Notes under the pieces: generated by a model
What the model was told of the DNA's origin: nothing
The model's database searches: none
What the model saw: the letters and a program-made list of their open reading frames with translations, nothing else
Shown: positions 34,623 to 47,100 of the stretch, one piece after another
Layout: every line of letters begins with the position of its first letter
Position numbering within the stretch: position 1 is the stretch's first letter
Made by a program: the position numbers and the translations under genes
DNA from: Spodoptera frugiperda
Taxonomy: Eukaryota; Arthropoda; Insecta; Lepidoptera; Noctuidae
DNA length: 64,000 nucleotides
Direction: 5' to 3'
Assembly (NCBI RefSeq): GCF_023101765.2
Contig: NC_064230.1
Span: 5,146,001 to 5,210,000 of the forward strand

Positions 34623-36199
34623 ATCATTTGTATGTATTTTTTTTCTTATATTTTCGTAAAGAAACCCCGCTGTTCCTTTTACCAATAACTTTCAACATGG
34701 CTTCGTGAAACACTTTCCTTTAATTCCTTTCCTAATTTACTTTTTTAATGTCAAAGAAAGAATTACTTCGTCACATAACCATACGCTTTTCCAAATATCA
34801 AACAAACGACAACCCTAATCATGAAAAATCACACCTCACATTCTCAATAGCTATTTTTTGTTTTCTTTATTTTTTCTACAAAATGCGTAAAGGAAATTAC
34901 CACTGAACACGATACGAACGATACGCAAAGATGATTTACATTTAAAACGATATAGCATAACTATTGTCGTAATGTCAAAAAAAAAACCAAAAACATTTGA
35001 CGTTTTTGAAACAAATTCCTTAGAAATTAGTCTCCGTAATCTTAAACTTTAATGAAAATCACTACATAGTATAAAACAAAGCCGCTTTCTCTGTCCCTAT
35101 GTCCCTTTGTACGCTTAAATCTTTAAAACTACGCAACGGATTTTGATGCGGTTTTTTTAATAGACAGAGTGATTCAAGAAGAAGGTTTATATGTATAATA
35201 CGTGCTTAATATATCACCATTGCACCCATACGAAGCTGGGGCGAGTCGATAGTCAATTTATAAAACGCAGTACGATATAAGAAAAAGAAAACGAGTACGT
35301 AAGTAGTGATATATAAATACCGACTTGTCATTCAATGATTTTGTATTATAAATAACACAATTGAAACAAAACGTTAATTTAATTTTAATACGAATCACTC
35401 TGTGTGATATGCGTCGCAAAAACATAGGGATTCCTATTACAAAGTTATAAAACGTAAGAAACATATTTAAAAACCTTGATGATGGTAAGTCAAATATATG
35501 CAACGTCACGCCTTTTATCCCCGAAGGGGTAGGCAGAGGTGCACATTACGGCACGTAAAGTAATATAGTCGGTTGAATGGCTAACTGATCTGAGCGACAT
35601 TTAATTATCTATACATATTCGAAACCACCAAATGTTTCTCAATCGAATGATGTATGTATATTACTCAAAATCGCAAAAAATGAGTTTAGTTAGCCTTTCA
35701 ATCGTCAATATAAAAACCTGCGATAATGGCAAGCACTATTCTACTAAGACACTTTAGTTATACGACTAATCGCGCAACAGTGTCGTGACCAGAACAAATA
35801 CGAGCGACGATATGGTTGCCGACAACTAGTTGCGCAACCAAGTCAACACTAAACAAATAGCATAAGTTAGTATAAGTAAGTAATGTAAAGAAGAAAATCG
35901 TTACTAAGGAATAGTTTAAGTAATCATTAAATGTCTCTCGACTGTGGCAAATAGTGTCTTAGTAAAATTGAGCTCTAAAAACAAAATTTTCGTCAGTTAT
36001 CAGTTATATTAATATTATAGTAAGCTATATAAAAGCAAATGTAAGGCCACACACATCTAACTACATTTGTAAGCGCTTATGTCTATAAATATATAGAAAA
36101 AAATAGACATTATTACAAAAAGTTATGATAAATGAAACAATATTGAACACGTATTTAGCAAACACATCAAAAGCTGTATGGGTTTTTAATTCTTTAAGT
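34623..36199. other. AT-rich intergenic, no gene
   Basis: A small dispersed repeat with TATCCCCGAAGGGGTAGGCA and AGGTGCACATTA is at 35510-35565, with sister copies at 32895, 45962 and 46495. No other feature was seen. Confidence 0.5.
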
Positions 36200-36510
36200 T
36201 TTTTTTTATAGTATAAGCCGCTATAAGGTATAAGCAATTGGCACCGCCCATGGATACTTGAAACACCAGAGGCGCTACAAGTGCGTTGCCAGGGTTTTGG
36301 GGGTTAGGAATTTAAGAATTGTTGGGGATTTGGAAGATTGGGTACCCCTTTGCAATCGGACGATTACCGAGGGGTATTTGGCCTTCCGGTAACCTCACTC
36401 ACACAACGAAACACAACGCAAGCGTTATTTCACGTCGGTTTTCTTTGAGGCCGTGGTATCACTGCGGTGGAGCCGGCCCAGCACTGCCGAAGCAAGGCTC
36501 TCCCACACTT
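36200..36510 (-). mobile_element. SINE-like repeat (family B)
   Basis: A block with GAAACACCAGAGGCGCTAC, CGTTGCCAGG, a GTAACCTCACTCACACAACG stretch and a GGTATCACTGCGGTGGAGCC end is the reverse of copies at 52090-52395, 53455-53665 and 57730-58035. Confidence 0.65.
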
Positions 36511-36744
36511 ATAGTAATATCGATAAACAAAAAAATACGTGTTTAATATTATTCCATTCGTTCATTCAAAACACAGCCTATTAAAGAACCTCCTCTTTTT
36601 TTGGGAAGTCGGTTAAAAACAATATGTAGATACACGGTTTTATGTTTTATTCTGGCTATGGCAACATACAGGCAACCATTAGATTTTATTATTAATATAA
36701 AAATAACTAAGTATGTCAACTTTTCACTTCATTTCTGTAACCTT

Positions 36745-36862
36745 AGTACAAGTTTAAAGTGATCGAAACAAGAGCGCGTTCGGTGCTCTGATTGGCCGGC
36801 TCGAATAAACTAACCAATCACGTTTCGATTACTTTAAACGTAATGGAAACTCGTACTAAGGG
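36745..36862. mobile_element. CCAAT-containing MITE (family M2)
   Basis: The ends CTTAGTACAAGTTTAAAGT and GAAACTCGTACTAAG are inverted. Inside are GCTCTGATTGGCCGGCTCG and AACTAACCAATCA. Confidence 0.75.
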
Positions 36863-37650
36863 ACTGATTTATTAATCGTAGGATAAATCTCGCAACCGTA
36901 GTGTATACAAAGAGACACCAGAACTAAAATGAGTGTTGACATGGTCGCCGACAACTTAGTTGCGCAACCAAGTTGCCACCAGGTAAAGTTATATAGGAGC
37001 GTGTATATTGCCATATATATCAGATCAAAATGCCGTGTTTCTTTTTTAACAATTTTGAAAAATAAAATTAGCCAATAATTCTTTGTCCGAGTGAGGAATC
37101 TAATTTAAAACCAATGATTGAAAAATAAACATTTTTTTTTTAACAATTTCGTTACAAAAATTACTTAACAATGCTTTTTTTTTGTTTTTTTTTCAATTAT
37201 TTACTAACAACAATCTTTTTTTTTGTAATTTTTTTCTTTACACATTTTTTTTATACAAAAAGTAAAAAAAAAATCGTACGTAACGTACGTAGACAAAGAC
37301 TAAAAGCACAGTACATGTCAATATCTCTTTTAATACATTCTGAACCCTACTTATTAAGAATTTAGGTTTGAAAAATCTACATTAGACAATATAGAACAAT
37401 CTCCGAATACTCAAACGCTACTCAATTTTAAGACGCTCTCAAAACTAGTGCTGTCCCTATCGATTCTTTATAAAATGACAAAGATAGCACGATATTTAAG
37501 TACAACTTAAAATTGAGTAGCATTTTAGTATTAGGGCGTGAGTAATGTGCTTTGCGTCTTAAAATTAAACCAATTTTGTATATTTTAGTGTATCTACACA
37601 GTGTTGAAGAAACGCAACGAAGTTTTATTACTTCTTACAATCAAAGCTGA
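36863..37650. other. AT-rich intergenic, no gene
   Basis: T-rich tracts at 37130-37260 dominate. An AATAAA on the - strand at 37624-37629 is the first canonical polyadenylation signal downstream of the Tudor gene and could end its 3' UTR. Confidence 0.35.
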
Positions 37651-37651
37651 G

Positions 37652-37890
37652 ATATTAGTACGAGTTTGTTTCACGTTTTACGAAACGGAAAGATCCACGT
37701 TCGGCGCTCTGATTGGCCAGGTTAAAAGAACCAACCAATCAGAGAGCTTAGTATAAGTTCGCTTTACATTTAACGAAATAGAAAAGAGCCATGTTCGGCG
37801 CTCTGATTGGCCGGCTCCAATGAACCAACCAATCAGAGCGCCGGTCCCTGCGGTCTCGTTAAATGTAAAGCAAACTTGTACTAAGGGTAT
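37652..37890. mobile_element. Two overlapping or nested M2 MITEs
   Basis: TTAGTACGAGTTTG at the left, an internal CTTAGTATAAGTTCGCTTTA, and AAAGCAAACTTGTACTAAGG at the right mark at least two copies. CTGATTGGCC and ACCAACCAATCAGAG are each repeated. Confidence 0.75.
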
Positions 37891-38137
37891 AGGGCTCAGA
37901 AGGCTAAAATCAAAGATATATAGAATAAGCACACTCTATATTACATGGGAGCCATCACATAATAGAATTGGCAGAAGTTATGTACGAATAGAATGAAAGA
38001 ATAGCAAAGTTTTCCCCCGAATGGTACTTAAACGTAAAACAATCTCGTACTAAGCTCTCTGAATGATTGATTTTTATCATCGGGAGAACATTGACTGACG
38101 TCATTCCTATAAATATGTTTATACACAGATAATATAT

Positions 38138-41100
38138 CTACTTAGACATAGCAGCGAGTAACTCAGGAGCGTCTACTTCATACGTACCGTCGTCGGCGCG
38201 GTAGATACAGTTGGTCACTTTGAGAGAGCCGCGGCCTTCCTCGTCGATTTTCATGTGAACGAGAGCCTTCATTAGAGCCTCGTCTGTCGGTTCCGGGAAA
38301 CCTGTGTGGAAAGTTTAGTATTAGATTTATAATAAAAAATGTCGCTTTTCTCTTGAATTTTCCTAAATGTTCTTTGCTAAATACCTCACGGAGCCCGAGA
38401 CCTTTCCAGCGAATGCAAAACCGTAGATATTGGTTCGTGACTTCTGGAGTTATAGCGTCAAGAAGGAAAACTCGACTTATTTTTATTATTATAGACTAGC
38501 TTCTGCCAGCGGCTTGGCCCCCATAAAAATCCTATCACCCAAGTCAGCATATTCAGTAGTTTCAGCTTGATTGACGGACAAACATCCAAACATACAAACA
38601 AACTTTTACATATAATAATATTAGTATGTTCCACGATAGTTATTACAATAATAAAACAAAAACTACTGAATCAATCTGAATCAAAATTGGACCCGGGACC
38701 TAAGTTGAGAATATCCGCATCGAGCAAAAAAAGAATAGGTTAGGCAAATAGGTCCATAAATCTCGGCGTAATCTGTGTACATACATAGAAATAAAAAAAA
38801 ACTATTAAGTATTAGAACTTATGACGGGATATTTACCATGTTTATTCATTTTGATGAGTTTCCGATATTTGACTACCTATACTGAGTTAATCCGTGATCA
38901 TGGCGCTTGCAACAGTGCCGAAATATCCCGTCATAAGTTCTAATAAAAGTGTTAGTGAACATGTCAGTTTAAAAAAAAAACATACCGGCCGAATTGAAAA
39001 CCTCCTCTTTTTGGGAAGTCGGTTAAGTTAAAAAGATCACTCACCCCTAATATTAATATGCAGTCCTAAAGTCGGGTATCCCTTCACGAAGTCCGGTATC
39101 ATCTTCCTAATCATGTTGACGGGCACGTCGGCGACATTACCGTAGTCGACGTAGCACACGCTCGCCTCGCTGCTGCCCGGGCCCTCCGTTAGCGAGAGGA
39201 ATATCGCGCGGAACCATTGCGGGTCTGGTGGACAAATATAGTATGTAAGTAAGTGTGGAAGAGCTATGTTTAGGCTGCTGGGTTGACTCGACCGGAGTGG
39301 TAACACAGCTGAGCAGAAAACCGACGTGAAAAAACACTTGCACAATCGTCCCAATCCACTTCCTCACCACTTCACTTCCCCCTAAGAGACCCTGGATGGT
39401 GACCACAAACGTCGTACCAGGAGTTCATAACATTAACTATGGTGAAAGTAAACTAATTGCAAATGAAAATTTTGTTTTAGCTAGCAAGTCCAAATTTAAA
39501 AAGCGAATATGACATTAATTGTGATTCCCCAAAAAAACTTAAATTCCTAACCCCTTAGAGGCCGGCAACGCACTTGTAACGCCTCTGGTGTTTGGTCGGG
39601 TTTGTCTGCTTGTTTACCGGCTTATACTATAAAAAGTCTAAATTCTACAGTTACCAAACTAAAGAGACTCATGTACCATCTACGAAAAAGTATACCCCAT
39701 ATACGACTGGCTCCTGCCGCTACAAATCCCCATCCCCCCTCCCCCTAAATCACGCCCACGCCATCCCGAACAGTGCCTCAGCAACAATGCTAGCGACTCG
39801 TACAGTTTGTATTATACATAATTATAATATGTACTTATGGAGAAAAGGATACATTCCGGAGAGTGTGCGGAGGAATTGCACAACTTGATTCCCCATAGTC
39901 CTTTCCATCATCGAACCACAAGACAATCAGCGAGGCGTCACCGCTTCATGGTAGATATCCCACCAACTCGCACGAAGCGCTTCGCTTCAAGCTTCCTTGT
40001 GCGAACTGCTAGGGAGTGGAACTCTTTGCCGGAGTCTGTGTTTCCTGATGGGTATAACCTGGGTGTCTTCAAGGCCCGAGTGAATAGGTTGCTTATGGGC
40101 AGACGTGCTCCATCGTAGGCCGCATCGTAACTTACCATCAGGTGAGATTGCGGCCAAACGTCGACCCATCAAATGTAGAAAAAAGGATACGAGGTTGACT
40201 CCGTCAAACCTAGCGTCGCATAGAGTTGGCAGAAGCGGCGGGCATCGGAATGACGTGGAGCGAGGTGAAGCGGAAAGCTGAAGACCGGTCGCGATGGGGG
40301 GCTTCTATGGATGCTGTCTGTCCCAACTAGGGGACTTTTTTTTTGTGGGGGAAAATCATCCAATGACTTCTCCCGCCTTGGGCGAGGCGAGAGGGAGTGT
40401 CAGACTCTTACTGACTAAAAACCACCCCGTTCCTTCTCCTGCTTTTCGAGCCGGAGCCACGGTAAACCCGCTAGGTAGTCCGCAGCTCCGAATTAAGGGA
40501 CATAGGACATTAAGTAAGTTATATATGTACTTACATGGTGGCATTTTGGCGATGCATAGCTCTTCAGCTCTAGGCAAGTACGGCTCCTTGCCTAATTCGC
40601 TCTCGCAGTATTCGGCCATCTATAACAAAAATATTGATTAGAATTCAATAATATTTGTATTATTCAATTTATAAAACAGTAAAACACCCGCTTCTCAAGC
40701 ATGAGAGTGCGTGTTCGAAATCTACCAATAACAAATACCAAGGTGACTTCTGACTGAATCAACAAAAAAGATTCAAGTGTGTGAGAGCCATGCTTCGGCA
40801 AATGGGCCGGCTCGACCGGAGTGATACCACGGCCGAGCAGGAGTGAGTGGGTGAGTGAGGTTACCAGAGGCCCAATTATCCCCTTCCCAATTTTCCCAAT
40901 CCCCGATCCGCCAACAACCTTTAAATTCCTAACCCCCAAAAGGCCAGCAAAGAATAATACCACGGCCTCACAGAGACACGACGTGAAACAATGCTTTTTT
41001 TTTTTTTTGAGGGGGGAAAATCATCCAATGACTTCTCCCGCCTAGGGTGAGGCGGGAGGGAGTGTCAGACTCTTACTGACTAAAAACCACCCCGTTCCTT

Positions 41101-44100
41101 CTCCTGCTTTGAGCCGGAGCCCCGATAACCTTTTACGTTGTCCGCAGCTCCGGATCAGGCATCAGCCCTACTGGGCCCCATCTGTGGTGGTCTGGCTCTT
41201 TAAGGCGCGCGCGGAACGCGACGCGCCGTACGCAACGTGGAACAATGCTTGCGTTGTGTTTCGTTGTGTGAATGAGGTTACCGGAGACCCAATATTTTTT
41301 TTTGCAGGGGGGAAAATCATCCAATGGTTTCTCTCGCCTTGGGCGAGACAAGAGGGAGGGAGTGTCAGACTCTTCCTGACTAAACACCAACCCCGTTCCT
41401 ACTTCTGTTTTTTTAAGCCGAAGGCAATCCGGAAACCTTGCGTCTCTAATCCGGAGCTGCAAACTAATTAGCGGGTTTACCATGGCTCCGGCTTGAAAAG
41501 TAGGAGTAGGAATGGGGTGGTTTTTAATCAGTAAGAGGCTGACACTCCTCGCCTCACCCAAAGGAGGATAAATCATTTTCGAGCCGGAGCCCCGGTAAAC
41601 TCGCTAGGTAGTCCGCAGCTCCGGATTAGAGACGCAAGGTTTCCGGATTGCCTTCGGCTTAAAAAGCAGGAGTAGAAACGGGGTGGTTTTTAGTCAGTAA
41701 GAGTCTGACACTATCTCCCGCCTCGCTCAAGGCGGGAAGAACGAATTGGATTATTTTTCCCCCTCAAAAAAAAACCTCTTTTCTATGGTATAAGCCGGTA
41801 AACGGGCTGACGGGTCACCTGATGGTAAGCAATCGCCACCACCCATGGACACTTAAAACACCAGAGGCGTTACACGTTTGTGTTTAGGGGGTTAGGGGTT
41901 AGGTATATCCGGAGTTGCGGATTACCTAGTGGTTTTACCGGGGCTCCGGCTCGAAAAGCAGGAGAAGGAACGGGGTGGTTTTTTGTCAGTAAGAGTCTGA
42001 CACTCCCTCTCGCCTCGCTCATGGCGAGAAAAGTCATTGGATGATTTTCCCCCATCAAAAAAAGTAAAAAAAAAATGGGTTAGGTATAGCTTACCTTCTC
42101 AGCCAACTCGACGTGCACCCGTCGCGCGAAGGGCGAAGCGCTATCGTACCCGCATACAACGCCGCCGTTCAACATGCTCGTATCTAGTACTGTGACCGTA
42201 CACCCGCGCGGCGGGAGCTTCGATATTTCTAAGTCGTCCATTGTTAGGAACACTTTGTCTGGGGAAAGAAGAAATTATATTTAAACTAGCTACTTCCGCG
42301 CGGTTTCACCCGCTCTGCTTGGTTCCTATTGGTCATAGCGTGATGTTTGATAGCCTATAGCCTTCCTCGATAAATGCACTATCCAATACACAAAGAATTA
42401 TTCAATTCGGACCCGCAGCTCCTGAGATTAGCGTGTTCAAACAAACAAACAAACAAATAAACTTTCAGCTTTATAATATTAGTATAGATTATATTTAAGA
42501 ATAGGGATGATGACGGGGTATGAAAATTGAAAATCTATTTAGTCCGTATGTTAGCTAATAATAGACACGTATTTTTTGTCATATTAGATTAGATGTATCA
42601 AAGTTTAGGAGTGAGAGCTAATACGTCATATCTACCTATAAAATGTACCTATGGTTACTTAACCCAGTCCTTAGCAATTATTTCCAATACAAACCGGTAC
42701 TAAGGAATAGTTTAAGTAAACATTAAATGTCTCTGAGTGTGCCAGTAAGAGTTCTTATATCCCGCTCGCACTTGTGGCGGCACATTGACAAGTAACAAGT
42801 GACAGATGACAGAAGTCGCACATAAACTATCGACGAGCAAATCAACGGATGACGACACAAATATCCTGCATCGCACATATGAAGTTTACATGCGAATTAA
42901 CACGGATAGAAAAACCCAACGAACAACAGTTGGGCAGAAAGCCCGCCAGGCTGAACACCTCGCCTGGTCGGAGGATCCTCCTTTTCTTAGGGAACTTTAC
43001 TCTCTGTTCACAAATCCTAGTGTTCAACACTAGGATTTTCTCCTGTGTCGTGGGTGCGTTTACAAACATACAAGTTCACATACACATGACACCCAGACCC
43101 GAAACAACAATTTGTGGATCACACAAAGAGTTGCTCCGTGCGAGGATCGAGGCCGCTACACGTTGCAAAGCAGCCAGTTGCCCAGCCACCGCGCTAACCG
43201 TGCAGTCAAAGTATGAACATTGAAAATTTATTTAATCCGATCTATTTAAACGAAACAAAAGCGCGTTCGGTGTTCTAATTAACCAGCGCGAATGACCCTG
43301 TAGTGTGTTCTTTTTTTTGGGACAAGCCCGCCACAACCTCCCATACCGCAACTCCTGTAAGCCAGGATCTACAGTAGAAACTACCATGAAAACACCGGAA
43401 CAGCCTGTACTGTGTGTGACACACATAAGGAGAGTCAGTTAAAGGTATTCTTAAGATAAACACGTCTCCTTATTACGCTCCTGAAGCCACGTCATTGCAA
43501 CCTAACCAATCAAAGCGCCGAACGGGCTTTCGTTTCACTTTCGTTCAACGTAAAGCAAACTCGCACTAAGACTACTTATCTCTCGCACATACTTATGCTA
43601 GTTGTGCGATATAATAAAAATCTTTTGAATAAAAAAAAGCTATAAACTCACTAATAATATCCTCCCCCTTCTTCTCTATCTTCTTCCACTCCGGAGTGCA
43701 GAGCTCCACCAGCAAGTTGTTCACGTTGACCAGCGTGTCGGCCCGTGTCAGCGTCACCTGGCTACCGCTGGGCGCCGTCTGCTTTCTGTCGTTGAGGGTC
43801 TGTGGGGGAGCAATGGAAATTAATTAGTGGCTTTTTCCTAAGAAAAGGTATCTTTGATCATTTAATTTTAAAAATGTTACGTCACTTCTTGCTGTGGGTG
43901 TCGAATACATTTCAGCCATGATCGTCTCCGTGCAATGAATGTATGCAATGAGGATTATCGCAGAAGGAGGCGGCATAACGTGAGCGAGAGGAAGACGTCT
44001 TCACTCCAGTGTTCCGGAGACTAAGAGCTGGTGGGAGACGACAGTTCAATTGTCTTCCCCCTGATTTTATTATAACTTTCGTGAGACATACTAAATTAAT

Positions 44101-47100
44101 TATTATGTTATCGGCTTACTCACGACAATCGCCGCGTCGTGTGTCGCGGAATGCTGCTCATGAATATGAGCCTCTAGCATGGCTTGAAACTAGTCGAGTT
44201 CCTCGTCAAAACATTACGTGAGTAAGCCGATAACATAATAATTAATGTCTTCTCCCTCCCGGAAGGTAGTAGCGGGTGCTAGGCCTGCACCCACATTACA
44301 TTACATTGTACTTCTCACCTTAGGACCGGAGCGGTTAGCACACGACCGTTCCCTTAGCCCCCGAGCTAGGGTGGGGCGTGTATCGGCCGCCACTGGGGGG
44401 CTCCGCAGAGGGGATAAAAATAACATAAAAAAATACTATGATGATGAAGACGACTTACCAAAACCAACTCGACTTCGTCTTTAAGCTGCTCGATAGCGTC
44501 CGTAGCGGCGGGCTGCAGCGCCTCAGAGGATAGCTGCACCATCGACACTAGAGGCGGCATGTTCTCTAGGTCCATGTCTTACAAGTGATATAGTGATGTG
44601 GCGACACATTGACAAGTAACAAGTGACAGATGACAGAAGTCGCACATAGACTATCGACGAGCAAATCAACGGATGACGTCATAAAATCCTGCATCGCACA
44701 TATGAAGTTTACATGCGAATTAAGACGGATAGAAAATCCCAACGAACAACAGTTGGGCAGAAAGCCCGCCAGTCTGATCACCTCGCCTGATCGGAGGATC
44801 CTCCTTTTCTTAGGGAACTTTACTCTCTGTTCCCTAAAGTGACAACAAAAACTATGATGATGATGAAGAAGACTTACCAAAACCAACTCGACTTCGTCTT
44901 TAAGCTGCTCGATAGCCTCAGTAGCGGCGGGCTGCAGCGCTTCAGTGGATAACTTCACCATCGACACTAGAGGCGGCATATTCTCCAGGTCCATGTCTTC
45001 AGGACACTGGTACAGAGTCTCCAGCTTGTTCACTTCCACGTTTCCTGTTTAATAAAATATATATTGAAAATCTATTCAGATTTCAGCCAATATATTGTTC
45101 TCACATAGTTGAAGCAATCGAAACAATGTAAACAAGAATTGTTAAATTTTTCATTAAATTGAATAAAGATGTTTCAGAGTGCTTTTCCATTAGAGATGAA
45201 AGCATAAGCATGTATCACGCATCTTTCCATATAAAAAACATAGTTTAGCTGAGTCTGTTGCCACCAGTACTAAGCTATGTGTACCAATGAATATGATTGG
45301 TGGAAGCCAAACGCATCCACAACAACATAGTATAGCACATAAGAGAAGCACTCTAAAGCGTCCACAGGCCCGCATCGCACGCAACGGATTTTAGTTTGTC
45401 TTGTATAGAAACTCATACAACTGCGTCCACTGATCCTCGTATCTCTCGTACCTCGTACCTCGTACCTCGCATCGTACGGACCGCAGTCAATCCGTTTGAT
45501 GCGATCCGTGCGATGCGTACGATGCAGACCTGGAGGGCTACTCCGGATCTCGAATGCGAAGTTTCGTTTAATCTTCGGCCGTAGGTTTTATTGATTTACT
45601 AATAGAATTACTTGAAATAACGTTTTATTTTTAATTTCATATCAAAATCTTCATTTAATTCGTTCATTTTTGTTCACGAAAGTTCGCAATAAATTGAATT
45701 GTAGTATGCAATCTGCGAAGTTTTTTCGTTTGTTAAATTAGAGGAGGCCCCCTGCGGACGCTTACCATTTTTTTTTTTTTTTTTATGGGAAAATCATCCA
45801 ATGTCTTCGCTCGCCTTATGCGAGGCGAGAGGGAGTGTCAGACTCTTACTAACTAAAAACCACCCCGTTCCTTCTCCTGCTTTTCGAACCGCAGCCCCGG
45901 TAAACCCGCTAGGTAGTCCGCAACTCCGGGAGGACGCTTACCGTCGTCGTCGTCGTAACGTCACCCCTTTTAATCCCCGAAGGGGTAGGCAGAGGTGCAC
46001 ATTATGGCAAGGACGCTTACCATAAATGTTAATATCAAAGTACCCTACATACAGGGTGTAAGCGGAACGCTCCCAAACGTCGCAAACAGGTGATGGTAAA
46101 AAACGTGTATTATTTTAAAAAAAATTAAGAATTCAATGTTTATTTTAAGTAATAATAGTTGTAATCTAATGCTGAATTTTAATATAGCATGAATAATACA
46201 AACACAAAAACGATTAAAATTATAAAAACACAAACAAATTGTGGCGTTTTTCGGGAGCATTCAGCTTACACCCTGTCACAAATACTCACCAAACTCGACA
46301 TACTCGATCATGTATTTATTGAGTTTCGCGTTCGTACGTTGGACGAACGCCCGGTAGTGGTTGCCGTCTGTGAACTTGGCGATCACGAGCTGACCGCGTT
46401 GGGGCGGCTCCTTTAGCAGTTTATCTGGGGAGGGAGATTAAATTATATATTGTTTTGGGCTAATTTTACTGGTATAGTATGAAAAATGGCATTAGCAGAG
46501 GTGCACATTACTGCAGGTAATGTCGCTATACAATGTACACCTACTAATCACCTTTTGTTTTACAATTCTCAGGAAGTATGGGGGTAAGCCTATTGCCATA
46601 TACTAGGCGCAATTCGAGACTCCGTCCTACTACTGAGAAATTTTCGAAAGACCGAAAAAAGGCCAGTAATACTTTGCTCGAACCCGAAACCCCTTGTTCG
46701 GCAGTCGTATTTGCGACCACTCAACCAACGAGGTAGAGAAAACGTGTGTAAAAAAAGAAAATACGTGTGTAATACTTTAAAATAATCTACAAGACGGACA
46801 TACATTCATACATACATAACCTGTACAGGGTAGGCAGAAACAATGGAACGCCAATTGCCACGGTTCTTACACACCTCTTTCGCTTCATCAACAGTCATCA
46901 GTCTTTTCATGCATGCTCGTCGGTTAAAGATACTTTTAATTTGGCCCTTTTTTAATATACAGTGAAACTTGGTTAAGTGGGACCTGGATAAGTGAGAAAC
47001 CTCCACAAATGCAACTCAAGTTTAAAGTCAACGAGTTAACGAGGTTTCACTGTATCACAAAACGGATATTAAAATATAAATCAGGCATCTACCCTATTCT

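Noticed and set aside
44566..45039. 157-codon frame through exon 12 and its intron
   Set aside because: It reads past the GTAAGT donor into repeat X; only 44878-45044 fits the exon phases.
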